A stretch of DNA of 64,000 nt from Halospina denitrificans (GCF_004364635.1 NZ_SOAX01000001.1:576864-640863), one strand, 5' to 3'. Counted from the first letter of the stretch, positions 1-9,000 are shown. The notes: generated from the sequence alone by a model not told the origin. Translations and numbers: made by a program.

Positions 1-457
1 GGTTTCTGAGGCCATCCGGTTTGGGCTCCAGCCGGGTCAGGCCCGCCACGCCGGACACAAACGCGCCGGTCGTCCCCCCTTCGGGAAAATACAGGCCCCC
101 GAACTGCAACTGATAGATAACCACATCCAGGGCACTAGCCGTGGGGGTGAAAATGGGCTCGGAGGAATGGACCCGGGTTTCCTGGCGGGCGACGTAGAGT
201 TCCGCCTGTTTGCCCGTCTCCGCCAGATCCACGTTCAGGGCCAGGCCCAGGCTGTGGGTGTCGTCGAACGTCAGATCCTCCGTGGTGCTGGCGCCGGCAC
301 TGCGGACCTCAAAATCCCCGCCCAGCCGGTATCCGGCAAAAGGGGTCAGCTCCACGCCGGCCTGTGCAACCATGGGCAGCATGCAGGCGGCAAGCACCAG
401 GCTGTGGCATCTCTCGAATCTGGACCGCAGGGAATAGTAAGCAAGGACTTTCTGCAC
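1..457 (-). CDS. Outer membrane beta-barrel-like protein (C-terminal part outside window)
   Basis: The reading frame runs from a GTG at 457 to the left edge without a stop, so only the first 152 codons are visible. The start is chosen because GAGGAG precedes it by a few bases and because it gives a signal-like stretch (HSLVLAACMLPMVAQA). The mature part begins VELTPFAGYRLGGDFEV and continues with alternating polar and hydrophobic segments and many Gly and aromatic residues, as in small outer membrane barrels of the OmpW/OmpA-like type. It starts 8 bases after the stop of the upstream gene, so the two are probably co-transcribed. The family cannot be fixed from this part. A short signal-bearing barrel is inference from composition. 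Confidence 0.6.
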   Translation of the reverse strand, partial: MQKVLAYYSLRSRFERCHSLVLAACMLPMVAQAGVELTPFAGYRLGGDFEVRSAGASTTEDLTFDDTHSLGLALNVDLAETGKQAELYVARQETRVHSSEPIFTPTASALDVVIYQLQFGGLYFPEGGTTGAFVSGVAGLTRLEPKPDGLRN

Positions 458-465
458 AGCGCTCC

Positions 466-1143
466 TCAGGCCAAATGGCTACCCTTGGTCAGCGTGTTCT
501 CCGTCAGGAACTGGTCAATATTGCGGGCTGTTCTCCGCCGCTGGCATTTTTCGAAGAGGAAGAGCGTGGGTTTATCGTCATACCGCTCAAGGAATTGTTC
601 CAGGAAATCGCCTTCATAGTCATCTGAAAGAAATACCATCCAGGCATCGATGCTATCGAAGAAATCAAACCGTTCCGGCCGGAAACTGGCGGGATGATGG
701 AAATGCTTGATGGTCACGTCATGGCGTTTCAGTTCATGCTGGATCATGGCCGAATAGATGCGTGAATCGGAAAAGATACCCAGGCTCTTTTCCCTGGCAG
801 GCGCGGCGCTGGCAATTCTCGTTTCCGGCTCCTGGGTGCCGGTTTGGACGATAGGAATCCCATCAGTTTCATGCACCAGGGGGATGGTTTCAGTTTCCAC
901 GGACTCAGAAAAGCTATCGTCCTTGTCGTAGTTCCCGAAAATCCTGGCCAATTCCCAGTCGGAAACGGGTATGTAGGAAGACAGGATTTCTTCCCTGAGC
1001 GCATCCGATGCCTTCAGCTCCCAATCCTCCCCGTGCTCCTCCGCGAGGAAGGGGTTAGAGCTGCTTGCCCTGTGTTGTTTTTGCTCCTTTCCGAGGAAGC
1101 CGGACAGGGGAGAGATTGTTTTGGCGAGAATATCCGCAGTCAT
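466..1143 (-). CDS. Uncharacterised protein, 225 aa
   Basis: I do not recognise this gene. The protein is soluble, with no signal peptide or membrane segment. Residues 1-110 are polar and acidic, with low-complexity stretches. Residues 115-225 look like a compact alpha/beta domain (for example FFDSIDAWMVFLSDDYEGDF followed by KPTLFLFEKC), which could be a degenerate receiver or similar Rossmann-like fold. It ends 8 bases before the GTG of the outer membrane protein gene, suggesting an operon. The start ATG has only a weak upstream purine stretch. The fold suggestion is inference. Confidence 0.6.
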   Translation of the reverse strand: MTADILAKTISPLSGFLGKEQKQHRASSSNPFLAEEHGEDWELKASDALREEILSSYIPVSDWELARIFGNYDKDDSFSESVETETIPLVHETDGIPIVQTGTQEPETRIASAAPAREKSLGIFSDSRIYSAMIQHELKRHDVTIKHFHHPASFRPERFDFFDSIDAWMVFLSDDYEGDFLEQFLERYDDKPTLFLFEKCQRRRTARNIDQFLTENTLTKGSHLA

Positions 1144-1492
1144 GTTGAGGTGTTCCGAGTTACCGTTTCCCTGATTCAGGCGTAGGGTGACTGCGTAACA
1201 CCCGGTGCCTGTTTATGAGTCCTTTCGCCGCGTTGGCGACACCGCAAAGGCATGGATTGTGGTCCAAGGCCTGTGCGCAGGTGCGCATGCTAGCTTCCTG
1301 CCTGCCGAAGGAACACCGGCATGGTTCCTGGTTTGTCGAATCTGTGACAAGTTGCACTGGCGTTGCGGTAACGGCGCACAGTTGAGGACGGACAGGAAAG
1401 TCCGGATGCAGCCTGGCACAGGCACTTTTCTCCTGCCCTGCTAAGCTCAAGCTGTGGAGGCGCCTCAAGAATCAGCCAGAGAAGGGACACGT
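1144..1492. other. Intergenic stretch, no gene recognised
   Basis: This 349-base stretch lies between two divergent units. Short open frames exist on both strands, but their composition is unlike the neighbours and they lack ribosome sites. A segment at about 1385-1405 (ACAGGAAAGTCCGG) resembles a conserved RNase P RNA motif, but nothing else of that RNA is present. I see no convincing structured RNA. Confidence 0.4.
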
Positions 1493-1679
1493 ATGGCCGA
1501 GTCGCGCTTTACCGAATACAAGGTGGTTCACGTTGTCGAGGGGGGATGCGGCACGATTTTTCTGGGCCCTTTTCAGGTCGCAGGTGATCGTCCAGGACTG
1601 GAACAACCGGATCTTCCGGGAGCTGCTCAGACGGTATGGGCAGCACTCCCCGGATACTGAATCCTCACGGAATCACTGA
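1493..1679 (+). pseudogene. Possible remnant of a small DUF4177-like gene
   Basis: An ATG at 1493, preceded by AAGGGA, opens a 55-codon frame ending at 1660. The first 20 residues or so (FTEYKVVHVVEGGCGTIFLG) resemble the start of small DUF4177-type proteins, which I know at about 70 residues. After that point the frame turns into Pro/Gly/Ala-rich sequence unlike a folded protein, while another frame from about 1560 to 1679 reads more protein-like (FFWALFRSQVIVQDWNN). This pattern fits a deletion or frameshift joining two different coding pieces. A genuine short protein ending at 1660 is the alternative. Confidence 0.35.
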
Positions 1680-2284
1680 AGCGTCAGAATCAATCCCTGG
1701 TCGGGACTGACGCGCCCCTCCAGCGTATCCTCATACGCTTTGGCCACGTTCTCCGCCCCTCGTGCTTCGTTGATCGTCATCCAACCCTCCATGGAAGCCA
1801 CCAGTGGTGCCCAGAGGGCTGCAAAACGCTGCATGAGCCCGGCCGTGCCATATTCCCCGGCGGCCTGTTCCCAGTACTTCGGCGCAAAGAACAGCTCCGG
1901 CTTCGGGCCGGGCAGCCCTTTACTGCCACCACGCTGGTCCCAGTGGGAGGCGCCCACCAGTGAGCTGAACTTCAGCTGGTCCTGGAAGTGTTCGTGCAGC
2001 CGGGAAAGCACTTGGCCGTTGCCGGCGAAATCTACGGATACGCTCGCCTCGCCCGCATCCAGCGTTTCCAGCTCGTCGTAGGCCACCACCCGGTCGTAAT
2101 AGCCCAGCCCGCGCACAAACTCGACGTTGCCGGGGGAGGTCAGGGCGGTCAGGACCTTTGGTTGGCCTCGGCTCTCGCGCTGATGGTTGAGCATGAAGGC
2201 CAGCCCCAGCGCTGTTTTGCTGGAGGCACTGGTCAGGATCACCTGTTCCGCACCAAAGAAGTCTGGCTGATAACCGGCCAGTAT
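1673..2284 (-). pseudogene. C-terminal half of a DUF2855 family protein
   Basis: The frame encodes ILAGYQPDFFGAEQVILTSA and then SSKTALGLAFMLNH and continues to a normal stop, matching the C-terminal half of DUF2855 proteins (about 360 residues, related to medium-chain dehydrogenases). Only about 200 residues remain. Upstream of 2284 the same frame is open but reads as unrelated sequence (STPRAETETHSRE), and no ATG with a ribosome site exists; the only nearby start is a GTG at 2242 inside the conserved part. The N-terminal half appears to have been lost, so this is probably a non-functional remnant. Family assignment is from recall of the SSKT motif region. Confidence 0.6.
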
Positions 2285-2355
2285 CCGGATTTCCCGGGAA
2301 TGGGTTTCAGTTTCTGCCCTAGGTGTGGAAACCTATGGCTTGATTCGGCACATTC

Positions 2356-2724
2356 ATGAAGGAGCACGAACCATTGGCTTACTACATCACCAAACTGGCC
2401 GTTACCGTTCTACTCGTCGTTCTGATTTCAGAAGTTGCCAAACGCAGCTCGTTCATAGGCGCGGTGCTCGCCTCCGTGCCGCTCACATCCGTGCTGGCGA
2501 TATTGTGGATCTATGTGGAGACTGGCGATATCGGCAGGATCAGTGACCTCTCCGTCAGTATCTTCTGGCTGGTTCTGCCGTCACTGGTTCTGTTCATCGC
2601 GTTGCCGGTGCTGCTTACCCAGGGTGTGAATTTTTTCCTCAGCATGGCATTGTCGATTGGAGCGACCGCTCTCAGTTATTGGCTGGTGGTGGTCATACTT
2701 GGTCATTTCGGTGTGGAGCTTTGA
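2356..2724 (+). CDS. DUF3147 family membrane protein
   Basis: A protein of 122 residues with about four hydrophobic segments (roughly residues 10-27, 33-52, 66-87 and 92-118) and the conserved stretch ISEVAKRSSFIGAVLASVPL, typical of DUF3147 inner membrane proteins of unknown function. The start is uncertain: the ATG at 2356 has no clear ribosome site, whereas AAGGAG at 2359-2364 sits nine bases before an in-frame TTG at 2374, which would give a protein beginning at the usual YYITK region. It stands alone on the plus strand, ahead of the GspF-like gene by 35 bases, and may be co-transcribed with it. Confidence 0.8.
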   Translation: MKEHEPLAYYITKLAVTVLLVVLISEVAKRSSFIGAVLASVPLTSVLAILWIYVETGDIGRISDLSVSIFWLVLPSLVLFIALPVLLTQGVNFFLSMALSIGATALSYWLVVVILGHFGVEL

Positions 2725-2759
2725 GATAGACACTGGACCGTTACGTAAAGGAATACACC

Positions 2760-3590
2760 ATGGTATGGGAACGCTTCCATCATATCTGCCGTCGATCCCT
2801 TGCACCCCTGCGGCCCGGCGAGTCGCTGGCGGGGCGGATCAGGGCGGTTGAGGCTGACCCGGACACCGCTTTCTATGGCGCGCGGTTGAAACCTGGGACG
2901 CTGCCCCGCCGGATTCTCGACAGGATTGCAGCGGATCCGAATCAGGACCGGGCCTGCCGGCTGCTTGAATTCTATGCCAGTCTCAACCTGGACAGGGAGA
3001 CAACCCACGCCCTGAAACTGAAGCGGGTGGCCATCTACCTGGCCTGGGTATCGGTACTCTTTCTCGTAATCTATGGCATCTACCAGGTCCTGGTAATGCA
3101 GGGGTTCATTCCCCTGCCCGAAACCTTCCAGATTCAGATTCCCTCTCCCGTGGCGCTGTTCCGCCAATACGTCTGGCCGTTCGCGATCACTGTTGTTGTC
3201 CTGCTGGGACTGGCGCTGGTGATGGGGCATGCCCTGAGGCGACTGGTTGACTGGTCATCCAGTCACGGCAGGATCGGACTTACCCGCTTTCTGGCATTCC
3301 CCGGGGCGCGTGCCGCTTACGCTGACCTGGAAACGGCCGTTCTCTTTCCACTGGGGCCGGACGTCGTAGAGGGTACATCGAAAATCGCCTCGCACCTGTG
3401 GAAGCTGGAGGAGGAGGGTAACGAGATCAGGGATGAGGTGGCGGCGCTCGTCCGGTGCCGTCACCGCACCCTGATTGAGCGCTGTGAGAAGCAGATGTGC
3501 GTGGTGTATACCTTCTGCATTCTTCTGATTGTGCTCACGATTGCTCTGTTTGTGGCCGGCGGCTATGTACCGGCCACGATGCTGCCCTGA
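2760..3590 (+). CDS. GspF-like three-span inner membrane protein
   Basis: The protein has 276 residues. A helical N-terminal part (1-88) is followed by membrane segments at about 90-112 and 138-158, a second helical part (165-245), and a C-terminal span at 247-270. This order (helical bundle, two spans, helical bundle, one span) is that of GspF/PilC platform proteins of type II secretion and type IV pili. Local features fit too, such as LKLKRVAIYLAWVSVLFL before the first loop and a charged KLEEEGNEIRDEV stretch before the last span. It is shorter than normal GspF (about 400 residues), and sequence similarity is weak. It lies 104 bases upstream of gspA. The GspF relation is inference from topology; otherwise it is an unknown membrane protein. 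Confidence 0.5.
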   Translation: MVWERFHHICRRSLAPLRPGESLAGRIRAVEADPDTAFYGARLKPGTLPRRILDRIAADPNQDRACRLLEFYASLNLDRETTHALKLKRVAIYLAWVSVLFLVIYGIYQVLVMQGFIPLPETFQIQIPSPVALFRQYVWPFAITVVVLLGLALVMGHALRRLVDWSSSHGRIGLTRFLAFPGARAAYADLETAVLFPLGPDVVEGTSKIASHLWKLEEEGNEIRDEVAALVRCRHRTLIERCEKQMCVVYTFCILLIVLTIALFVAGGYVPATMLP

Positions 3591-3694
3591 GCAGCAACCT
3601 GACGAATCCTGTGATCGACCCGGACGACATCCGGCGATTCCTGCGTTATCTTGTCGCTTTCCCTGATCCGTTGATCGATTGTCCGTAGAGCGCC

Positions 3695-5350
3695 ATGTAT
3701 AACGATTTCTTCGGGTTCCGAGACGCGCCCTTCACCATCGCGCCCGATCCCAGGTACCTCTATCTCAGTGAGCGCCATAAGGAAGCGCTGGCCCATCTGC
3801 TGTATGGCGTTTCGGGGCAGGGCGGATTTGTGGTTCTGACGGGGGAAGTGGGGACCGGCAAAACCACCCTGTGCCGGCGCTTTCTGGAGGAAATTCCGGA
3901 TCACGTGGATATTGCGCTGGTGCTCAATCCGAAAGTCAGTGCCCGGGAGCTTCTGGCCACCATCTGCCGTGAACTGGGGTTGCCCGAGATGAGGGGGCAC
4001 TCGGTCATGGCGATGATCAACCAGCTCAACGATTATCTCCTGAAGGCCCATGCGGAGGGCCGGCACACGCTGGTGGTGATTGATGAAGCCCAGAACCTGT
4101 CCGTGGAGGTTCTGGAGCAGGTGCGTCTGCTGACCAATCTGGAGACGTCGGAAAAGAAACTGGTGCAGATCGCCCTCCTGGGGCAGCCTGAACTGGCGAC
4201 CATGCTGGACAGTCCCCGCCTTCGCCAGCTGTCCCAGCGTATTACGGCCCGCTATCACCTGGCCCGGCTGGGTCGTCAGGAAACCTTCGACTATATTGCC
4301 TATCGCCTGTCCGTGGCGGGCCAGCGGGGGGCGATTTTCAGCAGGCGTGCAATGGCGGCCGTTTACCGGCGCAGTCACGGCATCCCCAGGCTGATCAACC
4401 TGATCTGCGACCGCAGCCTGCTTGGCGCCTATACCCGCAATTCAGTGACGGTTGACGCTGCCACGGTGCGCCGTGCGGCGCGCGAAGTTCAGGGTGGCGG
4501 TGCCGCCGGTCGATTTGGCCCGGGCCTTTTCCTGAGCAAAAAGCCGAAGCTCGGCCTGGGGCTTGGCGTGTTTCTGCTGACCCTGACCGCGGGGATGCTG
4601 GTACTGAACATGACGGGGGGTACGGTTGAAGAAACGCCGAGTGTTGCCTCTGGCCCAGTGGATCGGGTGCCTACGATTCCGTTGCTCGAGGAGTCTGAAT
4701 CGACGGCGGCGGAATCTCGGTTACCCCTTGATTCGCTGACGCCCGATGCCTCACGCGGCCAGGCCTTTGAGGCCCTGTTCGATGTCTGGGGTCATGAGTA
4801 CCGCAGTAGCGAGGATGAGCCGGCCTGTGACTATGGTGAGACGCGTGGGCTGGAGTGCCTTCACCGCAAGGGCAACTGGAACAGTCTGGCGGTACTCGAC
4901 CTGCCGGCCGTGCTGGAGCTGATCAATAAGCAGGGGGAGACCGTGTCCGTGGCCTTGCTGGCCCTGGAACAGGACAGGGCCCGCCTGAAGGTTGGTGACG
5001 AGTTGCAGTGGCATTCCCGGGAGGCCATTGAGGCGGTCTGGTTCGGGGATTACTCGCTGCTCTGGCGTGTGCCGCCGTGGGAGTCCCGGGTTGTTGAACC
5101 CGGTGGCCCCGGCGACCGGGATGACTGGCTGCGCAGGGCCCTGGGCGAAGCCGAGAAGGCGCTGTCCGTGGAGTTGGGGTCCTCCGGTGATGACCTTGAA
5201 TCACGGATTGCGGCTTTCCAGCGCCGGGAGGGCCTGAGGACGGATGGGGTGGTCGGTCCGCTCACGATCATCCGCCTCAATCATTACCTGGGGCGTTCGG
5301 TTCCGACGCTTGCCGGACCTTCTCCACTCTCTGACACGTCATCTGGTTGA
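3695..5350 (+). CDS. gspA: GspA/ExeA-type secretion ATPase with peptidoglycan-binding domain
   Basis: GspA (ExeA) is an inner membrane ATPase that, with GspB, helps place the type II secretion secretin in the peptidoglycan layer. The 551-residue protein has an AAA ATPase domain with Walker A GEVGTGKT at 50-57 and Walker B TLVVIDEAQ at about 125-133, one membrane span near 288-306, and a periplasmic part. The periplasmic part includes a region resembling the peptidase-like domain of ExeA (about 350-470) and a C-terminal peptidoglycan-binding repeat (IAAFQRREGLRTDGVVGPLT). The start ATG follows a short gap after the GspF-like gene, and gspB begins 9 bases after the stop, so the pair is an operon. 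All catalytic motifs look intact. Confidence 0.9.
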   Translation: MYNDFFGFRDAPFTIAPDPRYLYLSERHKEALAHLLYGVSGQGGFVVLTGEVGTGKTTLCRRFLEEIPDHVDIALVLNPKVSARELLATICRELGLPEMRGHSVMAMINQLNDYLLKAHAEGRHTLVVIDEAQNLSVEVLEQVRLLTNLETSEKKLVQIALLGQPELATMLDSPRLRQLSQRITARYHLARLGRQETFDYIAYRLSVAGQRGAIFSRRAMAAVYRRSHGIPRLINLICDRSLLGAYTRNSVTVDAATVRRAAREVQGGGAAGRFGPGLFLSKKPKLGLGLGVFLLTLTAGMLVLNMTGGTVEETPSVASGPVDRVPTIPLLEESESTAAESRLPLDSLTPDASRGQAFEALFDVWGHEYRSSEDEPACDYGETRGLECLHRKGNWNSLAVLDLPAVLELINKQGETVSVALLALEQDRARLKVGDELQWHSREAIEAVWFGDYSLLWRVPPWESRVVEPGGPGDRDDWLRRALGEAEKALSVELGSSGDDLESRIAAFQRREGLRTDGVVGPLTIIRLNHYLGRSVPTLAGPSPLSDTSSG

Positions 5351-5359
5351 GGCTCTCCA

Positions 5360-6088
5360 ATGTCCTATATTCTGGATGCACTGAAGAAGTCCGAGGCCGA
5401 GCGCTCCAGTTTGGATCGCCCCGAGTTTGCCCATCGTGTGCCCTTTGAGTCCACGCCGCGCAAACAGCGCGAAATCTGGCCCTACCTCCTGGTCCTGGTG
5501 CTGATGGCCAACGCCTTTGTGATTGGCTACGTGATGTGGCCCGAATCCGCTGCGGACGAGGCGGCCAACGATTCCGGGCAACCCGCTGCCGTGGTGCAGA
5601 GGCAGCAATCTGTTGAACGGGAAACGGCCAGTACCGCTGCGGAGCCGTCGGTGCGGGACGAAGCCGAGTCGCCGGAAAAAGCCGAAGCATCCGGGACACC
5701 TGAAACACCCGCTCCGGTAATCGCCGAGGACAGCCCTTCGAAGCAGGCTCCGGCAACATCCGCAGAGCCGTCGCGAAGCGATTCATCGGATACCCCGCCC
5801 AGGGAGGACGTGGTCCAGGAAGAGCAGGATGAAAAGGAGGAGGTGCCGAACATCAACGCCATGCCCAGATCCGTTCAGCGGCGCGTTCCGGAGATGACGT
5901 TCAATGCCCACCTCTATTCCTCCAAGCCCTCCTCCCGGCGGGTGATGATCAATAACCAGTATCTGGGTGAGGGCGATCGGCTTGGCGGATTGGTCATCCG
6001 GGAAATTACTGCTGCGGGCGTGGTCTTCCGGCTGGATGAGCATGTGTTCCAGATCGATGTTGTCCGGGACTGGCAGGGTGCCCTCTGA
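5360..6088 (+). CDS. gspB: GspB-type general secretion pathway protein
   Basis: The protein begins MSYILDALKKSEAERS, the hallmark start of GspB/ExeB proteins. It has one membrane span at about 40-60, then a long Pro/Glu/Ala-rich linker (about 65-165) expected to cross the periplasm. The C-terminal domain contains PEMTFNAHLYSSKPSSRRV and MINNQYLGEGD, the conserved GspB domain. It partners with GspA in secretin assembly. Length (242) is normal for the family. It follows gspA by 9 bases. The rest of the type II secretion genes are not in the window. Confidence 0.9.
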   Translation: MSYILDALKKSEAERSSLDRPEFAHRVPFESTPRKQREIWPYLLVLVLMANAFVIGYVMWPESAADEAANDSGQPAAVVQRQQSVERETASTAAEPSVRDEAESPEKAEASGTPETPAPVIAEDSPSKQAPATSAEPSRSDSSDTPPREDVVQEEQDEKEEVPNINAMPRSVQRRVPEMTFNAHLYSSKPSSRRVMINNQYLGEGDRLGGLVIREITAAGVVFRLDEHVFQIDVVRDWQGAL

Positions 6089-6200
6089 CCTCCCCCTGGG
6101 CATCAACTTTCATGCCGTAAATATTTCAATTACAGAATATCGATTGGACGAATAACGGGTTTTAAAGAAGAATCTCCGGATCCGTCATAGAGGAGGTTTC

Positions 6201-7937
6201 ATGACCCGATTCGTACTGCTGTTGAGTGCCCTGTTGATTCTGGCCGGCTGTGCGCCCGGTGATTCCGGCCGTGATACCGCATCCGCGCCCGCCGTTGATG
6301 CCTTGCATGACCATTCCGAGGAATTCGAAGAGGATGTGATCGAGGTAACCGACGGGGTCTATGTGGCGGTCGGGTTCGGCATTGCCAACTCGATCATGAT
6401 CGAGGGCGATGACGGCCTGATCATCGTGGATACCATGGAATCCATGGAAGCGGCTGAGCGGATTGCCGAGCGCTTCCGCGAGATCAGCGACAAGCCGGTT
6501 GAGGCGATCGTCTACACACACTCCCATCCCGACCACATCCTGGGGGCCGGCGCCTTTGTGGACGCCGACGATGACGTGGAGGTGCTCGCCCATGAGAGCC
6601 TTCAGGACCAGGCGGATAAGATCTCCAGTGAGCTGCAGCCGATCATAACCCGCCGCTCCATGTTCATGTTCGGCAACCAGTTGCGCGACGAGGACCGCAC
6701 CAATGTTGGCATCGGCGCCTTCGTGGATACCCATGAAGACAGCACCGTCCAGATGATCCGGCCGACGCGGACCTTCGATGACCGCCTGGAAGTCGAGGTT
6801 GCCGGGGTGCGCGTGGTCCTGGAGCACGCGCCTGGAGAGACCGACGACCAGATCCTGGTCTGGCTGCCGGAAAAGGAGGTTCTGTTGCCGGGGGACAACA
6901 TCTACAAGGCGTTTCCCAACCTCTACACCATCCGGGGCACCAGCTACCGCGACCCGACCCAGTGGGCGGACAGCCTGGACCGGATGCGTGAGCTGAAGCC
7001 ACAGTATATGGTGCCAAGCCATGGCCGTCCGCTTTCAGGCCAGGACCATATCCACTCCGTACTGACGGATTACCGGGACGGCATCCGTTACGTCTACGAC
7101 CAGACCGTGCGCATGATGAACGCCGGCCTGACCCCCGACGAGATCGCCGCCCGCATTGAGCTGCCCCCGCACCTGGCGGAATCCCCCTATCTTCAGCCGT
7201 TCTACGGCAAACCCGAATGGAGCGCGCGTGCCATCTACAGCGGGCTTCTGGGGTGGTTCGACAGCAACACCACCAACCTTCACCCCACGCCACCGGCCGA
7301 GAAAGCCAGGCGCATGACGGATCTGATCGGTGGCGTTCAGGCCCTGGAAAAGGAAGTAGAGAAGGCGGCGGAAGCCGAGGACCATCAGTGGGTCCTTGAG
7401 CTGACGGACTATCTGTTGCGTGTGGAGCCGGGTAACGACATTGGCCGGCAAGCGCGGGTGGCCTCACTCAGGGCGCTCGCCGCCGAGGAATCCAATCCCA
7501 ATGCGCGCCATTACTACCTGACGGAAGCCGGCGAGCTGGCGGGTGACTTGACGGTTCCCAACCGACTGGTTGAGCCCACGGACAACATGCTTGAGTCCAT
7601 TCCGCTGGAGCAGTTTTTCCGGGGAATGTCGGTGGCCCTGGATGCGGAGGCGGCCCTGGATGTGCACAAACGGGTGACCTTTGAGTTCAGCGATCCTGAC
7701 GAGGCCTACACCCTGGTTGTCCGCAACGGCGTGACGGAGCTGCTGGAGGGGAAGGACCCTGATGCCGATATTCACGTGCGCGTCGACAGCCTGGCGTTCA
7801 AGCAGCTACTGGCCGAGCAGCGGGGCGGTATCCAGAGCGTGATGCTCGACTTTGAGTATGTGAAAGGTGGGCGCCTCGGGTTCGGCCGCTTCCTGAACCT
7901 CTTTGACCCGGAAGTGGAGCCCGTGGCCGGGAACTGA
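6201..7937 (+). CDS. Alkylsulfatase-like metallo-beta-lactamase-fold lipoprotein
   Basis: A 578-residue protein with a lipoprotein signal (LILAGC, Cys17). The metallo-beta-lactamase core has the metal motif THSHPDH near residue 110, followed by the ligand region EHAPGETDDQ that is typical of linear alkylsulfatases (SdsA1/YjcS type). A dimerisation region (about 360-440) and a C-terminal SCP2-like domain (about 465-575) follow, the domain order of that family. These enzymes hydrolyse sulfate esters such as dodecyl sulfate. SdsA1 is around 660 residues, so this one is somewhat shorter. The start ATG has GAGGAGG upstream. A lipid anchor would place it at the cell envelope. Substrate is not determinable from sequence. 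Confidence 0.82.
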   Translation: MTRFVLLLSALLILAGCAPGDSGRDTASAPAVDALHDHSEEFEEDVIEVTDGVYVAVGFGIANSIMIEGDDGLIIVDTMESMEAAERIAERFREISDKPVEAIVYTHSHPDHILGAGAFVDADDDVEVLAHESLQDQADKISSELQPIITRRSMFMFGNQLRDEDRTNVGIGAFVDTHEDSTVQMIRPTRTFDDRLEVEVAGVRVVLEHAPGETDDQILVWLPEKEVLLPGDNIYKAFPNLYTIRGTSYRDPTQWADSLDRMRELKPQYMVPSHGRPLSGQDHIHSVLTDYRDGIRYVYDQTVRMMNAGLTPDEIAARIELPPHLAESPYLQPFYGKPEWSARAIYSGLLGWFDSNTTNLHPTPPAEKARRMTDLIGGVQALEKEVEKAAEAEDHQWVLELTDYLLRVEPGNDIGRQARVASLRALAAEESNPNARHYYLTEAGELAGDLTVPNRLVEPTDNMLESIPLEQFFRGMSVALDAEAALDVHKRVTFEFSDPDEAYTLVVRNGVTELLEGKDPDADIHVRVDSLAFKQLLAEQRGGIQSVMLDFEYVKGGRLGFGRFLNLFDPEVEPVAGN

Positions 7938-7945
7938 GGGCACGG

Positions 7946-7972
7946 GACTGTGCTAGTCTTTTTGGCACAGTC
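7946..7972. promoter_or_regulatory. Inverted repeat before the LysR gene
   Basis: GACTGTGC at 7946-7953 and GCACAGTC at 7965-7972 form a perfect 8-base inverted repeat with an 11-base spacer containing TCTTTTT. It begins 9 bases after the alkylsulfatase-like stop and ends 18 bases before the LysR start. It may be an autoregulatory LysR-type binding site or part of a terminator. Confidence 0.4.
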
Positions 7973-7989
7973 ACCGCCCCGGTAGAACC

Positions 7990-8895
7990 ATGAAGCTGAA
8001 CCTGCGATCCGTGGACCTGAATCTGCTCCCTGTATTCGTGGCCGTCATGGAAGAAGGGCAGCTCTCCCGCGCCGCCGAACGCCTCGGCATGAGTCAGCCG
8101 GCGGTCAGTTCCGCCCTCAAGCGCCTGCGCCTGACCGTTGGCGCGGACCTGTTCAGCCGCTCCCGGGCCGGGCTTTCTCCCACGCCGGAGGCGCGCAGGC
8201 TGTACGAGTCCGTCGCCGAGGGGCTGGGTATTCTCACCGGGGCCCTGGATTCCCGCCAGCCCTTTGATCCCGCCGCAAGCGAGCGCCAGTTCCGGGTGAT
8301 GGCGCCGGACTATTTTGATGCCCTGGCCCTGGGGCCGTTGATCACGACCATGCGCCAGTTTGGTGAGGGCATGTCCATCCGGGTCCTGTCCCTTGAAAGC
8401 GATTGGGTCAGGACGCTGGTCAATACGGAAGCCGATATCGCATTTGATTCGGTGAGCGTCGAGGACCCCCGCCTGAAAACGGAAGTCATCGGGGTGGAGA
8501 AGCCCGTGGTTGTTGCCCGTTCCGGCCATCCCCGGATTGATGGGAAGCTCACACCCCTGGACTATATGAAGGCGGAGCATGTGGTTCTGCCGGAACGCGA
8601 GCGGCGGGTTCTGCCGCTGGAGAAATACCTGGGCCATCCTGTCTGGGAGCGATGGGTTGGTGCTCAGGTGACCCAGCTGACCAACCTGTTGTTTGTCGCG
8701 AGCGACAGCGACCTGATTGCCACGGTCCCGCTCCGGTTAGCCCAACGCTTTGCTCCCTTGCTGGGTCTGCAGGTTCTTCCGTTTCCCATGGACGTGGGAG
8801 AGCTCCCCATCTATGCCATCTGGCCGAAAGTGCTGGACCAGGATCCCGCGCACCAGTGGTTCAGGCAGCAGATCAGGGATAAGCTGAGTCAGTGA
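7990..8895 (+). CDS. LysR family transcriptional regulator
   Basis: A 301-residue LysR regulator. The N-terminal winged helix-turn-helix covers about 8-66 (LNLLPVFVAVMEEGQLSRAA, then SQPAVSSALKRL), and the effector-binding domain about 95-300. The N-terminal style (DLNLLPVF) is that of the NodD/NahR/SyrM-like subgroup. It follows the alkylsulfatase-like gene on the same strand by 52 bases with an inverted repeat in between, and may control that gene or itself. The ligand and targets are not deducible. Confidence 0.88.
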   Translation: MKLNLRSVDLNLLPVFVAVMEEGQLSRAAERLGMSQPAVSSALKRLRLTVGADLFSRSRAGLSPTPEARRLYESVAEGLGILTGALDSRQPFDPAASERQFRVMAPDYFDALALGPLITTMRQFGEGMSIRVLSLESDWVRTLVNTEADIAFDSVSVEDPRLKTEVIGVEKPVVVARSGHPRIDGKLTPLDYMKAEHVVLPERERRVLPLEKYLGHPVWERWVGAQVTQLTNLLFVASDSDLIATVPLRLAQRFAPLLGLQVLPFPMDVGELPIYAIWPKVLDQDPAHQWFRQQIRDKLSQ

Positions 8896-9000
8896 GTTCA
8901 TCGTCATGATCTCACCCCGACACCCCCAATAATTGTTACCCTATTGCGCCAGAGGGCGTCCCCGCCTCCTGTTGCAGTCATCAATCCGGTATCGTTCATG

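Noticed and set aside
42-457. Plus-strand small frames at 167-619 and 210-437
   Set aside because: They are complements of the outer membrane protein frame, which has signal peptide and ribosome site.
1230-1290. GCGACACCGCAAAGGC, similar to part of a c-di-GMP riboswitch
   Set aside because: The other conserved blocks are missing and no regulated gene follows in a suitable position.
1385-1410. ACAGGAAAGTCCGG similar to the RNase P RNA core
   Set aside because: The rest of the RNA (about 350 bases with other conserved blocks) is not present on either side.
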